Origin: an uncultured Bacteroidales bacterium
GTDB taxonomy: Bacteria; Bacteroidota; Bacteroidia; Bacteroidales; UBA932
DNA length: 64,000 nucleotides
Assembly (NCBI GenBank): GCA_900316245.1
Contig: ONCE01000002.1
Location: 50,461-114,460 of the forward strand
Reading direction: 5' to 3'
The position numbers and the translations under genes are program-made. The notes beneath the pieces were generated by a model. It worked only from the letters and a program-made list of their open reading frames with translations. It did not search any database and had not been told where the DNA came from. Each line of letters opens with the position of its first letter. Within the stretch, counting starts at the first letter, position 1. This document shows positions 8,957-18,738 of the stretch, piece after piece.

Positions 8957-9622
8957 CTAAAACAATTGTTTGAGATAAGAAATAACCTGCAGGGCCTGCT
9001 GGGCGTTCTCCAAAGTGTATTTCTTTTCTTTCACGTAAGCTTTGAGGGCGGGCGCCTGGTCCGGGAAGGCTTTATACAAATCCTTGAGCCGTTGGGCCTT
9101 GTACTGCACGCCCCCTATCTTGAAGATGTAGGTATTGTTGCCCTTCCGCTGCCATACCTCCTGCACATAATCTCCCCTTTGGGCAAACATTCCGTCTCCT
9201 TTCACCGGTTCGCCGGGAGCGAGACTGGTCCACAGGACGTCCACTTTGTTCTGCGTAGTGGCTCCCAGTGCTCCTTTGGAGCCCTTGTTCACGTTCTTGA
9301 ACTTCCAGTTCACGTAGACGGTATCTCCCGGCCAGGCCAGTTGTTCGCACAGGAGCCCCTCCTTCATCACAAAGCGCTTCCCGCTTACAAGGAGCGTGTC
9401 AATCAGGTACATATTGGTGAGCTCCATCAGCGTCTCTCCCTGCAGGTAAAAGACGCGCTGGCCCATGGCGTCAATGTTCAGGAGCACCTCTTCCTTCCGC
9501 TCGAAGCCCTGGAAAGAAAGGGTCCCGGGCTGGAATTCGGGGAAAAGGAAGACAGGCTGCTGGGCCAGGAGGGAGAAGGCCGAAAAGAGGCTGATAAAAA
9601 GGGCCGATAAGGTGCGTTTCAT
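8957..9622 (-). CDS. Small secreted protein of a SusCD-linked family (member 1)
   Basis: The frame extends to 9673, but ATG 9622 gives a proper Sec signal (MKRTLSALFISLFSAFSLLA, cleavage before QQ), so a 221-residue product is called. It has no lipobox. I do not recognise a named domain. It is clearly related to the products at 41940-42599 and, in its N-terminal half, at 48036-48689: F-x-P-G-x-L-x-F at residues 30-37, LNID at 48-51 followed by Gln55, and a C-terminal YIFKIGGVQY...LKDLYKAFPD segment. All three follow a SusD gene. Here SusD ends 67 nt upstream and an intrinsic terminator (9635-9666) lies between, ending 12 nt before this start. Expression by read-through is likely. A periplasmic accessory role for the SusCD transporter is inferred. 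Confidence 0.8.
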   Translation of the reverse strand: MKRTLSALFISLFSAFSLLAQQPVFLFPEFQPGTLSFQGFERKEEVLLNIDAMGQRVFYLQGETLMELTNMYLIDTLLVSGKRFVMKEGLLCEQLAWPGDTVYVNWKFKNVNKGSKGALGATTQNKVDVLWTSLAPGEPVKGDGMFAQRGDYVQEVWQRKGNNTYIFKIGGVQYKAQRLKDLYKAFPDQAPALKAYVKEKKYTLENAQQALQVISYLKQLF

Positions 9623-9634
9623 AAGAATTGGGTT

Positions 9635-9666
9635 AAAAAGTGGCGCCGTCACAAAGGCGGCGCCAC
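9635..9666 (-). terminator. Intrinsic terminator between SusD-1 and the small secreted gene
   Basis: On the minus strand the arms GTGGCGCCG and CGGCGCCAC (9 bp) enclose a 9-nt loop in which a C/A opposition sits on top of the stem; a U tract of five follows (635-639). It starts 23 nt after the SusD stop and ends 12 nt before the ATG at 9622. It should reduce, not abolish, transcription of the small gene, because no room for a separate promoter remains. Confidence 0.8.
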
Positions 9667-9689
9667 GATTCATTCAAAAAACAGGCCGA

Positions 9690-11552
9690 TTATTTTTTGG
9701 GCGTGCCCCACTGGGGAGCGTTCTTGTCCTGCCACAGGCGCTCGGTGTTGAGCAGCGTGGTGGTGGCGTAACCCATACCGGACTGGTTCTTTCCAGGGGT
9801 AAGGCCCTGCTCTTTCAGGTTCTCCATACGGATATCGTGCATGATGTCGGTAGGAGAAGGCTCGTTGAATTCGAAGCGGCGGGGAACACCGGCCAATTCA
9901 AATTTCTCGAACTTCACGTAAGGAAGGAGCGTGGAACCCACCTTGGGATAACCGGAACGACGGGCGGTGACATACAGCTCGTTGGGAAGCATGGTGAAGT
10001 TCATCAGCTGCTGCAGATAGATCTTCTCCATGGAACCGTCCCACTTCACGGCGTCCGTATTGAGCATGGCGGCGATTTCGCCTTCCTTCAGCTCGATGCT
10101 GGCCTCCAGCGGATCGTAACCATAAGTGGTTCCGTAGTAAGGAATCTTGTTCTTGCCGGCCACGTAGTCCCACTCTTTCACGGAGAGTTCTACGCCTTTC
10201 TCATAGTAGGCCTTTGCGCTGCCGCTGATGGCACCGAGCTGGGCCAGTTCGGCCAGGTAGAGGTTGGTTTCACCGGCACCCAGGTACATACCCCACCAAG
10301 GCATCTGGGTGTTGTCCTGGATCACAGGACCGCCGGGGATGGTAGGAACGGAGTAGCCGCAACGGCCGCGGACCATCTCTTCGGAGAGAGAGGAGAAGAG
10401 GCCATAGGACTTGGTGGCTTCACCAACGGTGAGCTGGTAGCGGTCCGTGTAGTCAAAGTAGATGCCCTTGTAGGCTTCGTACTCGGGAGACATTTCCCAA
10501 ACCACGGGACGGCCCTGATAACGGCACCAAGGTTCTCCCAGCTTGTAGGAAACGAAGTTGCCTTCTGCATCCACGTTGATGTTGTCCGTCACGAAAGGAG
10601 GAAGCTTGTCGGCCTTTCCTTCGGTGATGAACTCCTGGATGATCTTGGAGTTGAAACCGTTCTTGGTGTAGAAGAAACGCACGCGAGGGTCGAGGGAGGC
10701 TACCATGTAGTCAATCACGTTCTCGCTGCCGCCAATCATGGAGATGCTGTTTTCGGTCTGGTAAGCAATGTCACCACCGGTAGCGGCATCGGCCTTGTGG
10801 AAGATGAAGGCTTCGTCCAGGCTGTCGATATAGCCTTCTTCGCTGTTCACCACGGACTGAGCGATCTGGCTGGCCTTGGTGGCGTCGTTGGCATACAGAC
10901 GGACGGCGATCTTGAGCTTCAGGGAGTTGGCCAGTTTGGCCCACTTGGCCATGTTGCCGTTGTAGATGATGTCCTGCTTGGCCACTACAACCTGGGTGTC
11001 GTCCTGGAAGGTGTCAATGTACTCGTCCAGTTCCTTGATGAAGAGGTCATAGAGTTCAGCCACGTGGTCGTACTTGGGCTTCAGCTCTCCGCCGTAGCGG
11101 TACTGGGCAGCTTCCGTGTACTGGATATCACCGTTGATATCGATGGCGTAGATGGCGCTGTAGACGGCCAGCACACCGCACATGGCAGCATAAGCCTTGG
11201 CGTCGGGACGCTCATACTTCTCGATAAACTGGTTGATGTCGTTTCTGTAGGTGAGCATGGTGATGTATGCCGTCTGGCGGTGAACCGTGGAGGCATCCAT
11301 ACCATAGGAACCCTCGGAGAAGACTCCGGAGTTACCCATCTGGCTCCATCTGAAGTAGAGAGAATGGTTGTAGAACCAGAAGAGATAGTCGTTGGTCTCG
11401 AACAGCGTCTGGGCGCGGGTGGCCAGGAAGGACGGTTCGGGGTCGGTAACGGCATCCGGCTTCTTGTTGAGTTCGGCGAACTGGTCGCGGCAAGAAGAAA
11501 GACCTACCACCGCGAGCAGAGATAATGCAATGAATATTTTATTTGCTTTCAT
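9690..11552 (-). CDS. SusD/RagB-like nutrient-binding outer-membrane lipoprotein (pair 1)
   Basis: The 620-residue product starts MKANKIFIALSLLAVVGLSSC (lipid Cys21). The sequence follows the SusD_2-like (PF12771) branch of SusD: an N-terminal FAELNKKPDAVTDPEPSFL segment, helical TPR-like repeats, and a C-terminal RRSGYPKVGS...FELAGVPRRFEFNEPSPTD motif. SusD proteins form a surface lid over a SusC barrel and bind the oligomeric ligand. The partner SusC gene is 14 nt upstream on the same strand. This branch is often paired with SusC proteins whose ligands are unknown and may not be simple glycans, so substrate is left open. A terminator follows 23 nt after the stop. Confidence 0.92.
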   Translation of the reverse strand: MKANKIFIALSLLAVVGLSSCRDQFAELNKKPDAVTDPEPSFLATRAQTLFETNDYLFWFYNHSLYFRWSQMGNSGVFSEGSYGMDASTVHRQTAYITMLTYRNDINQFIEKYERPDAKAYAAMCGVLAVYSAIYAIDINGDIQYTEAAQYRYGGELKPKYDHVAELYDLFIKELDEYIDTFQDDTQVVVAKQDIIYNGNMAKWAKLANSLKLKIAVRLYANDATKASQIAQSVVNSEEGYIDSLDEAFIFHKADAATGGDIAYQTENSISMIGGSENVIDYMVASLDPRVRFFYTKNGFNSKIIQEFITEGKADKLPPFVTDNINVDAEGNFVSYKLGEPWCRYQGRPVVWEMSPEYEAYKGIYFDYTDRYQLTVGEATKSYGLFSSLSEEMVRGRCGYSVPTIPGGPVIQDNTQMPWWGMYLGAGETNLYLAELAQLGAISGSAKAYYEKGVELSVKEWDYVAGKNKIPYYGTTYGYDPLEASIELKEGEIAAMLNTDAVKWDGSMEKIYLQQLMNFTMLPNELYVTARRSGYPKVGSTLLPYVKFEKFELAGVPRRFEFNEPSPTDIMHDIRMENLKEQGLTPGKNQSGMGYATTTLLNTERLWQDKNAPQWGTPKK

Positions 11553-11566
11553 AGTACTTGCCCGAA

Positions 11567-14500
11567 TTAGAATCTTGCATTGATGGTGAAGGTGAAGTAC
11601 GTAGTCACGCCCTGGAGGTTACGGATACGGAACTCGGAAGCGGCGGTACCGCGGACGGATTCCGGATTCTCCTTGTTGGGCATGGAGTTGAGCAGGTAAC
11701 CCAGGTTGTGGGCGTTGGCCTGGAGGGTGATACCCTGGCACTTGATGGCGTTGGCCCACTTTTCAGGAATGGCCCAGGCGATGGAAACATCACGGAAGGC
11801 GATGTAGTTGAGCTTGCGGAACCAGTTGTCCTTTACGACGAAGTAGCTCCAGCTGTTGGTGTAATAGGTCCATGCAGAAGCGTGGCAAGGATCCACTTTG
11901 TCCTTGGCATAAACCTCGGCGAAGGTTTCACCGGTGCCAAACTGACCGCCAAGTACCTCGTAGGTGCTGCCGTCGGGCTGAGGGATTTTGGTGCCCTTAG
12001 GGAAGATACCTTCGGGGATGATACCGTCGTCGTAGGTGATACCGTCCCAACGGGAAGTGTAGGTTACACCACCGTGAGCGGCGTCAGCACCCTCGAGAGC
12101 GGTAGCCATATAGCCGTAAGCGGTACCGTAGTGGGAAGGATAGGAAGCCACATAGCCACCGAAGCGGGCGTCGAAGGAAGCACGCAGGGTCACTCTCTTG
12201 AAGCGGATGCCGGTGTTCAGGGAACCCAGGAAGTCCGGAACGGAGTTACCAACCTCTTCCACCTTACCGCTGCGGCGATACAGCGTGGTGCCGTTGTTGG
12301 TCTGCCAGTTGTACAGAACCGGGAGACCGGAACCGCCGGTGATATTGCCTTCATCATCATAGGTGTAGTCCTTCAAGGGGGCGGAGTCGGACATCAGGAT
12401 ACCATAGGTGCCACCCACCTTGGCAACGGAACCGATACGGTAGTTACCATAGTCGGCATCACCCTGGAGCTTGATGTAGTCAGCCACGAGGTCGCTCAGT
12501 TCCACAATCTTGGACCAGTTCTTGGTGAAGGTAAAGTTCAAATCCCAGGAGAAATTCTTGGTTTCCACGGGGATGGTGTTGAGGGCAATCTCAATACCGG
12601 TGTTCTGGATGTTACCGGCGTTGATGAAAGCGTTGGAAACACCGGAGGCACCGGGCAGGGGAACTCTCATAATCTGGTTGCGGGTATTCTCCTTATAGAA
12701 GGTGGCGTCCAGGCCGATGCGGTTGTTGAACATACGGTAGTCGACACCGATTTCCCAGGAGGTCTTGCGCTCAGGCTTGAGGTTCTGGTCGTACACGGAG
12801 TCGGGGATGGTCATATAGTTGGTACCATTCTCGCTGTCGTGACGGAAGCTGTTGATGCTGTAGGCGGTGTTGATGGTATAAGGATCGGTGTCGTTACCCA
12901 CCTGGGCAATGGAACCGCGAACCTTGAAGAAGGAAATGCTCTTGGGCATATCGAACGTCTCGTGCAGCAGCCAGGAAGCGCTGAAGGACGGATAGAAGTA
13001 GGAGTAGTTACCGTGCTTGTCGGCGTAGACAAGGGCGGAGGACCAGTCGTTACGGCCGGTGAGCTCGAGGAACACCTGGTCGCGGAAGGAAGCGGTGGCC
13101 TGACCTACGATGGAAAGCATGGTCTTGGTGCCGCTGATGGAACCGCTACCCTTGATGGGGTTCTTGGAGTTGTCCAGGAAGTAACGGTTGGGAACCACCA
13201 GACCGCCATCGGTCCAGGCGGCAGTGGCCTCTCTGTAGTTGTTGTAGTATTCACCGCGGAGGAAACCGCCAATCTGCCAGTCTTCGTTGATCTTGTAATC
13301 GAAGATGAAGTTGGTGTTCAGGTTGGTCTGCTCCTGGGTGCTGTTGGACAGGCCGTAGTAACCGTTGTTACCGGAGTTGGCGTAACCGGGATCCGGGCGC
13401 TTGGTCTCCTGACGGGTGTAATAGTAGTTGAAGGAGCCGTCGGTGACCCATTTGAACCAAGGAGTGAACTGGATGGTGACCTTCAGGTTGGGACGTACTA
13501 CGGTTTCCTTCTGGGCGGTGTTGTTCTCCCAGATGCTCCACCATACGCTACGGCCGGGGATGTTGCCCCACTTGTCGCCATAGGCGGTCTGGGCAAGACC
13601 ACCGTGCTCGCCCTTGTACTTGTCGCGGAAGTACTTGGCATCGTAGGTGCGGTCGAATTCGCCTTCACCGATGAAGTACTGGCCGATGTTAGGCTGGGCG
13701 TTGCGGGCGGTAGAGTTGGTGAAGGTTACGGAACCTTCCACCTCGATGGCGTTGTTCAGCTTGTGCGTAGCCTTGAGGAGGGCGTTGAAACGGTTGAAGC
13801 TGTTGTTGGGAAGGGTACCGGTGCTGTACTTCTCGGAGAGGGAAGCATAGATGGAGCTCTTCTCGTTACCGCCGGAGAGGGTGATGTTGGTGTTGGTGTT
13901 GAAGCCGGTGTTGAAGGCATCTACAAAGTTGTTTTCCTTGGCCTTGGAGGGGATGATGGAACCATCTACCCATTCCAGGGAAGGCTGGGCGTCGAAGCGG
14001 TTACCGAAGGAGAGACCCCATGCGCCGATGTCGCTGTACATGCGCTTCAGGGAGTAGACCTCGCCTTCCTTGCCTTCGGCCCAGATGTTACCACGGTGGA
14101 TATCCCAACGGGAAGCGGCGTCAAAATACTGGCCGTAACCGTTGAAGTAACCTTCCATGAACACGTTCTGGAAAGTAGGACCGGAAGTTACCTTGTCGAA
14201 ACCGAAGGTCTGGGTGAAGGAAAGACCCAGGCCGCGGGAACCACGACCGTTCTTGGTGGTGATGATGATGGCACCGTTCAGACCGCGGGAACCGTACAGG
14301 GCGGTAGCGGCAGCACCTTTCAGCACGGACACAGACTCGAAGTCGTCCGGGTTCAGGTTCTTGAGCTGGTTACCATAGTCCAGGTTGTCGGAATCCCAGT
14401 CGGCGGAAGGATCCACCACGTCGTTGTCCAGGATGATGCCGTCCACCACGAAGATAGGCTGGTTGTTCTTGCCCAGGGTGGAAGCGCCACGGATGAGGAT

Positions 14501-14989
14501 CTTGTTACGACCGAACATACCACCGTCGGAACCGTTGATTTCCACACCGGCCACCTTACCCTGCAGGGCAGAGACGGGGTTGATGAGGTTACCGTTGAGT
14601 TCCTCGGCCTTGATCTCGGTCATGGCGTAACCGAGGGCCTTGGCGGCACGCTTGATACCCAGGGCGGTGACCACCGTGCCTTCCAGCATTTCGGTGTCTT
14701 CCTGGAGAATCACATTGACGGGACCGTTGTTCCAGGTAATTTCCTGGTTGGCGTAACCGATGCAGGAGAATACCAGAACCGCACCACGGTTGACACCGGG
14801 GAGGGAGAAGGTGCCGTCTACGTTGACGATGGCACCGTTCTGGGTTCCTTGCACCTGAACGGCTGCTCCGATGACAGGTTCACCGGAAGCATCTTTCACA
14901 GTGCCAGTAACCGTGCTCTGTGCGAAGGCGTTGAAGCCGACGGCAAGCAAAGCAAAGGTCATGGCTACTCTTAAAAAGAGATTTTTCAT
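11567..14989 (-). CDS. SusC/RagA-family TonB-linked outer-membrane transporter (pair 1)
   Basis: The 1140-residue product has a Sec signal (1-23, ending FNAFA), a CarboxypepD_reg-like Ig domain (about 26-105), a SusC plug (about 115-235, with VDGIILDNDVVD and the DFESVSVLKGAAATALYGSRGLNGAIIITTK signature) and a 22-strand type barrel ending TFTINARF with terminal Phe. It imports large ligands across the outer membrane using TonB energy, with SusD as lid. The gene heads a minus-strand operon with SusD-1 and a small secreted gene. Its first 32 nt are identical to those of the divergent SusC gene at 15416, as is part of the leader. A well-formed promoter lies at 15080-15111, giving a leader of about 85 nt. 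Confidence 0.96.
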   Translation of the reverse strand: MKNLFLRVAMTFALLAVGFNAFAQSTVTGTVKDASGEPVIGAAVQVQGTQNGAIVNVDGTFSLPGVNRGAVLVFSCIGYANQEITWNNGPVNVILQEDTEMLEGTVVTALGIKRAAKALGYAMTEIKAEELNGNLINPVSALQGKVAGVEINGSDGGMFGRNKILIRGASTLGKNNQPIFVVDGIILDNDVVDPSADWDSDNLDYGNQLKNLNPDDFESVSVLKGAAATALYGSRGLNGAIIITTKNGRGSRGLGLSFTQTFGFDKVTSGPTFQNVFMEGYFNGYGQYFDAASRWDIHRGNIWAEGKEGEVYSLKRMYSDIGAWGLSFGNRFDAQPSLEWVDGSIIPSKAKENNFVDAFNTGFNTNTNITLSGGNEKSSIYASLSEKYSTGTLPNNSFNRFNALLKATHKLNNAIEVEGSVTFTNSTARNAQPNIGQYFIGEGEFDRTYDAKYFRDKYKGEHGGLAQTAYGDKWGNIPGRSVWWSIWENNTAQKETVVRPNLKVTIQFTPWFKWVTDGSFNYYYTRQETKRPDPGYANSGNNGYYGLSNSTQEQTNLNTNFIFDYKINEDWQIGGFLRGEYYNNYREATAAWTDGGLVVPNRYFLDNSKNPIKGSGSISGTKTMLSIVGQATASFRDQVFLELTGRNDWSSALVYADKHGNYSYFYPSFSASWLLHETFDMPKSISFFKVRGSIAQVGNDTDPYTINTAYSINSFRHDSENGTNYMTIPDSVYDQNLKPERKTSWEIGVDYRMFNNRIGLDATFYKENTRNQIMRVPLPGASGVSNAFINAGNIQNTGIEIALNTIPVETKNFSWDLNFTFTKNWSKIVELSDLVADYIKLQGDADYGNYRIGSVAKVGGTYGILMSDSAPLKDYTYDDEGNITGGSGLPVLYNWQTNNGTTLYRRSGKVEEVGNSVPDFLGSLNTGIRFKRVTLRASFDARFGGYVASYPSHYGTAYGYMATALEGADAAHGGVTYTSRWDGITYDDGIIPEGIFPKGTKIPQPDGSTYEVLGGQFGTGETFAEVYAKDKVDPCHASAWTYYTNSWSYFVVKDNWFRKLNYIAFRDVSIAWAIPEKWANAIKCQGITLQANAHNLGYLLNSMPNKENPESVRGTAASEFRIRNLQGVTTYFTFTINARF

Positions 14990-15079
14990 GTGCTTTGGTT
15001 TTTGGGTTAATTGAAAATAGGTATTGGTTAGGTTTAGTTTCGGGGAAGAAAACTAGTATCTTTTCATCAAAAACACGGA

Positions 15080-15111
15080 CAAAGATAGTGGCTTTCCATC
15101 AAAGCGCCAAA
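15080..15111 (-). promoter_or_regulatory. Promoter of SusC-1
   Basis: Minus strand: -33 TTTG (15111-15108), 20-nt spacer, -7 TATCTTTG (15087-15080). This matches the Bacteroides housekeeping sigma consensus. The start codon lies about 90 nt downstream at 14989. Confidence 0.75.
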
Positions 15112-15262
15112 TAAATATTTAAAATAATATTTTAATACCGTCGAAAAAGTAAAAAATAGTAGCATTTTTTGGTTGTTTGGGCAATAATGGAAATCTTCTA
15201 ATATGAAAGCGGGAGAAATAATAATTTCGCATTAAAACAGGGTGGTAATTATTAAAGAATTA

Positions 15263-15294
15263 TTTGCGGGTTCCCATTTATTTATTTATATTTG
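15263..15294 (+). promoter_or_regulatory. Promoter of SusC-2
   Basis: -33 TTTG (15263-15266), 20-nt spacer, -7 TATATTTG (15287-15294). The leader to ATG 15416 is about 115 nt long. Confidence 0.72.
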
Positions 15295-15415
15295 CCGATA
15301 TATTGAAACCGGAAACTAAATTTATTTAATAACTGTTGCCTGCTTTTTGATATAAGCTTCTTTTGTCGTACACTAAACCTAACCATAATTATTATTAACT
15401 TAAAACCAATCGCAC

Positions 15416-18400
15416 ATGAAAAATCTCTTTTTAAGAGTAGCCATGACGCTGGCTTTTGTAGCAATGGGCTTTACGGCCTTTGCTCAGAGTACAGTCAAAG
15501 GTACTGTGAAAGATGCTTCCGGTGAAGCCATCATCGGAGCAGCTGTGCAGGTAGCCGGAACCCACAATGGTGCCGTAACGGACATCGACGGTTCCTTCAC
15601 CCTCCCGGGCGTCTATCAAGGCGACAAGCTGGAGGTTTCCTGCATCGGTTATGCCGGCCAGACCATCACTTGGAATGGCGGCGTGGTCAACTTCGTTTTG
15701 GAAGAAGACGCCGAGTTACTGGAAGGTACTGTGGTAACCGCCCTCGGTATCCGCAAGGATGAGAAGAAGGTGGGTTATGCAGTATCCTCCGTTTCGGCTG
15801 AGAGCCTGAACGCCACCGTGGCCCCGTCCCTGGGTTCCGCCCTCTACGGTAAGGCCTCCGGTGTCCGCATCAGCACCGCCCCCGGCGGCGCAACGGGCGC
15901 TATCTCCATCCAGGTTCGTGGTATTTCTACCATTACCGGTTCCAACCAGCCTCTGATCATTGTTGACGGCGTTCCTATCCGTAACGGTGATGCCAACAAC
16001 GGTGACTACTGGGCTATGCAGCGCATCCAGTCCAACGGTCTGGCCGATATCAACGTTGAGGATATCGAGAATCTGACCATCCTGAAGGGCGCTTCCGCTA
16101 CTTCCCTGTACGGTTCCGAAGGTGCTAACGGTGTTGTTCTCATCACCATGAAGCAGGGTAAGCGCAACAGCGGTATCCACGTAGAATTCGGTGCTTCCGT
16201 CCAGGGAGACTTTGTGGCTTATATGCCCAAGTACCAGACCATCTTCGGTCCTGGTGGCCGTAACGACCAGTGGGCTACCAAGGGTTATACCGACGAAGGC
16301 TTCCTCATGCGTAAAGACATGAACGGCAACGATGTGCTGGGCGTAGATGCTACCAATATGTACTTCGGTCCCAAGTACGACGGTCGTCAGGTGTACTACT
16401 TCGATGGCAAGATGCGCGCTTACAACGCCATCACTGACAACCCGTGGGCAGACCTCTTCCGCACCGGTTTCACCCAGCAGTACAACGTGGCCATCACCGC
16501 AGGTACCGAAAAGGGTAGCACCCGTTTCTCCTACACCTTCTTCGACAACCTGCCCAACCAGTATAACTCCCATATCGGCAAGCACAACTTCGCGCTCTCC
16601 GGTAGCCAGAACATCACCGCCAACGGCGCTGTCAAGCTGGGCTACTCCATCAACTACATGAACCAGAACGTGAAGAACCGTCCTTACCGTATTTCCCGTC
16701 TGACCAACAACTTCTCCGGTATGTTCGGTGCCTTCGATGACATCAAGTACGTCCGTGAGCACGCTGTCACTCCCAACGGTTACCGCAACCGTGTCTATTC
16801 CGACAACCAGCAGTCCGAGCCTTCCGTAGGTTGGGCTTATGGTCTTCCCTTCGGTGATATCTCCGGTGACTATCTGTGGCGCGTCCTGGCCTGGGAGCAG
16901 CTGGAAAACAACCAGCGCCTCATCGCCAGCGTGACCCCCAGCTGGGAAATCGTGAAGGGTCTCACCCTCAAGGGCAACATCGCTACCGACTACACCGCCC
17001 AGACCATCGAGAACAAGGAACCCAACGACCGTCCTCTGGCCCTTGGTTATTCCGGTTACTATGGCCTGACCAACAACACCTACACCACCATATATGGTGA
17101 TATCATGGCCACCTACAGCACCAAGTTCGCTGAGAAGTTCGGCCTGGATGTAGTTGCCGGTTACTCTGCCCGTTCCGAGAAGGTTCTCAACTCTTCCGTG
17201 GGCACCGACGGTGGCCTCACCGTTGAGAACTGGTTCCACCTGAACGCAAGTAAGAACAAGACCAACGCCAATATGTCCAAGTCCGAGTTCCTCAAGCAGG
17301 CTATCTTCGGTACGGTTTCCTTCTCCTATGACGACTGGGCCTTCCTCGAAGGTACCATCCGTAATGAGACGGTTTCCACCCTGGCCGTTGGCAACAACTC
17401 CTACTGGTATCCTTCCGTGAACGGCTCCATCATTATGTCCGAGCTGTTCAATATGCCCGCAGCGGTTGATTTCTTCAAGCTCCGCGCTTCCTACGGTGTC
17501 GTGGGTAATGCTCCGGCTATGTACAAGGCCGCTATGGTTTACACCCAGAAGACCATCAACCAGCCCGAGACCTACACCTACAATATGATCGATGCCAGCC
17601 TGAACAACAACGCCCTGCGTCCTGAGACCACCTACGAATTTGAGGTTGGTTTGGAAGGCAAGTTCTTCAAGAACCGCCTGGGCTTCGACCTGGCTTACTA
17701 TAACAAGCGCATCAAGGACCAGATCCTGCAGACCACGGCTCCTATGAGCTCCGGTGGTTCCTCCATCTGGATGAACGTAGGTGAACTCCAGAATCAGGGT
17801 ATCGAATTCAATCTGTACGGCACCGTGGTTGAGACCCGCGACTGGCGTGTAGACCTCAGCGGCAACCTTGCCTGGAACACCAACAAGGTTCTGAAGCTCG
17901 CCGACGGCCTGGATCGTCTGCAGCACCGCAGCCTGGATGGTGGCGCCGTATTCCTCTATTCCGATGTGGGTAAGAAGATGGGCGACCTCTATTCCTATGC
18001 ACCTCAGACCGACGCCAACGGCAACCGTATCGTAGGTGCCGACGGTTTCTACAAGCTCACCGCCGAGCCCGTCAAGGTAGGTAACGCCCTGCCCGACCTC
18101 ATTGGTGGCTTCTCCTTCTCCGTGAGCTACAAGCGCTTCACCCTGGATGCCAACTTCAACTTCCAGATTGGCGGTGATGTGGTGAACACTCCTTACGAAT
18201 ATATGATGGGCCGCGGTACTCTTGTAGAGTCCCTCCACGGTCGTGATGCCGCCCACGGTGGTGTTACCTATTACTTCAAGGATGGCCAGTGCGTTCCTAC
18301 CACCGCTTCCGCCGGTCCTAACGGCGAGCGTGTCTGGGACAACGGTCTCATCCTGCCCGGCGTGAACGAGAATGGTCAGCCCAATACTACCATCATCAAC

Positions 18401-18718
18401 GCCGACAAGTACTACCACTGGACCTACAACTGGGGTGTTGACGAGCCTACGCACTACGCCGACGCTATCTTCAAGAACACTTACCTGAAGTGCCGTGAAA
18501 TCACCCTCACCTATGCTCTTCCTGAGAAACTCACCAAGGGCTGGTGCCAGGGCCTGAAGCTTTCCGTCTTCGCTCGCAACCCGTTCTACATCTACAAGAA
18601 CCTCCCCATCTGGGATGCTGAAGCCTCCGACTCCACCGGTTGGACCAACCAGGCATTCCTTGAGGGTTCCACCAATGCTAGCCGCACCTTCGGTTTCTCC
18701 CTGCGTGCCAACTTCTAA
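15416..18718 (+). CDS. SusC/RagA-family TonB-linked outer-membrane transporter (pair 2)
   Basis: The 1100-residue product has a Sec signal (1-23, FTAFA), a CarboxypepD_reg-like domain (about 25-105, KGTVKDASGEAIIGAAVQVAGT), a plug (about 110-245, with IIVDGVPI and NLTILKGASATSLYGSEGANGVVLITMK) and a barrel ending FGFSLRANF. It is a SusD-gated importer. Codons such as GGT, GTT and TCC are favoured more than in flanking enzyme genes, which suggests strong expression. The first 32 nt match SusC-1 exactly and contain a small hairpin (CTCTT/AAGAG). Relation to SusC-1 falls quickly beyond the Ig domain, so ligands probably differ. SusD-2 follows 20 nt downstream. Confidence 0.96.
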   Translation: MKNLFLRVAMTLAFVAMGFTAFAQSTVKGTVKDASGEAIIGAAVQVAGTHNGAVTDIDGSFTLPGVYQGDKLEVSCIGYAGQTITWNGGVVNFVLEEDAELLEGTVVTALGIRKDEKKVGYAVSSVSAESLNATVAPSLGSALYGKASGVRISTAPGGATGAISIQVRGISTITGSNQPLIIVDGVPIRNGDANNGDYWAMQRIQSNGLADINVEDIENLTILKGASATSLYGSEGANGVVLITMKQGKRNSGIHVEFGASVQGDFVAYMPKYQTIFGPGGRNDQWATKGYTDEGFLMRKDMNGNDVLGVDATNMYFGPKYDGRQVYYFDGKMRAYNAITDNPWADLFRTGFTQQYNVAITAGTEKGSTRFSYTFFDNLPNQYNSHIGKHNFALSGSQNITANGAVKLGYSINYMNQNVKNRPYRISRLTNNFSGMFGAFDDIKYVREHAVTPNGYRNRVYSDNQQSEPSVGWAYGLPFGDISGDYLWRVLAWEQLENNQRLIASVTPSWEIVKGLTLKGNIATDYTAQTIENKEPNDRPLALGYSGYYGLTNNTYTTIYGDIMATYSTKFAEKFGLDVVAGYSARSEKVLNSSVGTDGGLTVENWFHLNASKNKTNANMSKSEFLKQAIFGTVSFSYDDWAFLEGTIRNETVSTLAVGNNSYWYPSVNGSIIMSELFNMPAAVDFFKLRASYGVVGNAPAMYKAAMVYTQKTINQPETYTYNMIDASLNNNALRPETTYEFEVGLEGKFFKNRLGFDLAYYNKRIKDQILQTTAPMSSGGSSIWMNVGELQNQGIEFNLYGTVVETRDWRVDLSGNLAWNTNKVLKLADGLDRLQHRSLDGGAVFLYSDVGKKMGDLYSYAPQTDANGNRIVGADGFYKLTAEPVKVGNALPDLIGGFSFSVSYKRFTLDANFNFQIGGDVVNTPYEYMMGRGTLVESLHGRDAAHGGVTYYFKDGQCVPTTASAGPNGERVWDNGLILPGVNENGQPNTTIINADKYYHWTYNWGVDEPTHYADAIFKNTYLKCREITLTYALPEKLTKGWCQGLKLSVFARNPFYIYKNLPIWDAEASDSTGWTNQAFLEGSTNASRTFGFSLRANF

Positions 18719-18738
18719 ACCTGGACGTGAACCTCTAA

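Larger units (their letters stand above)
14990..15415. promoter_or_regulatory. Divergent intergenic region between two SusC genes
   Basis: This AT-rich 426-bp gap holds both SusC promoters and their leaders and no gene. Both leaders contain the 14-nt sequence ACTAAACCTAACCA (minus strand at about 15026-15039, plus strand at about 15371-15384) and end in a related AAAACCAAnnGCAC just before the ATG. Between the promoters, 15112-15262 is A/T-rich with no site I can name. It is a plausible place for a shared regulator to act, but no operator was identified. Confidence 0.6.

Noticed and set aside
6023-9610. A 1195-codon open frame on the plus strand opposite the mannosidase operon
   Set aside because: Same cause: it shadows GH92 and CBM9-like genes and shows no family motif.
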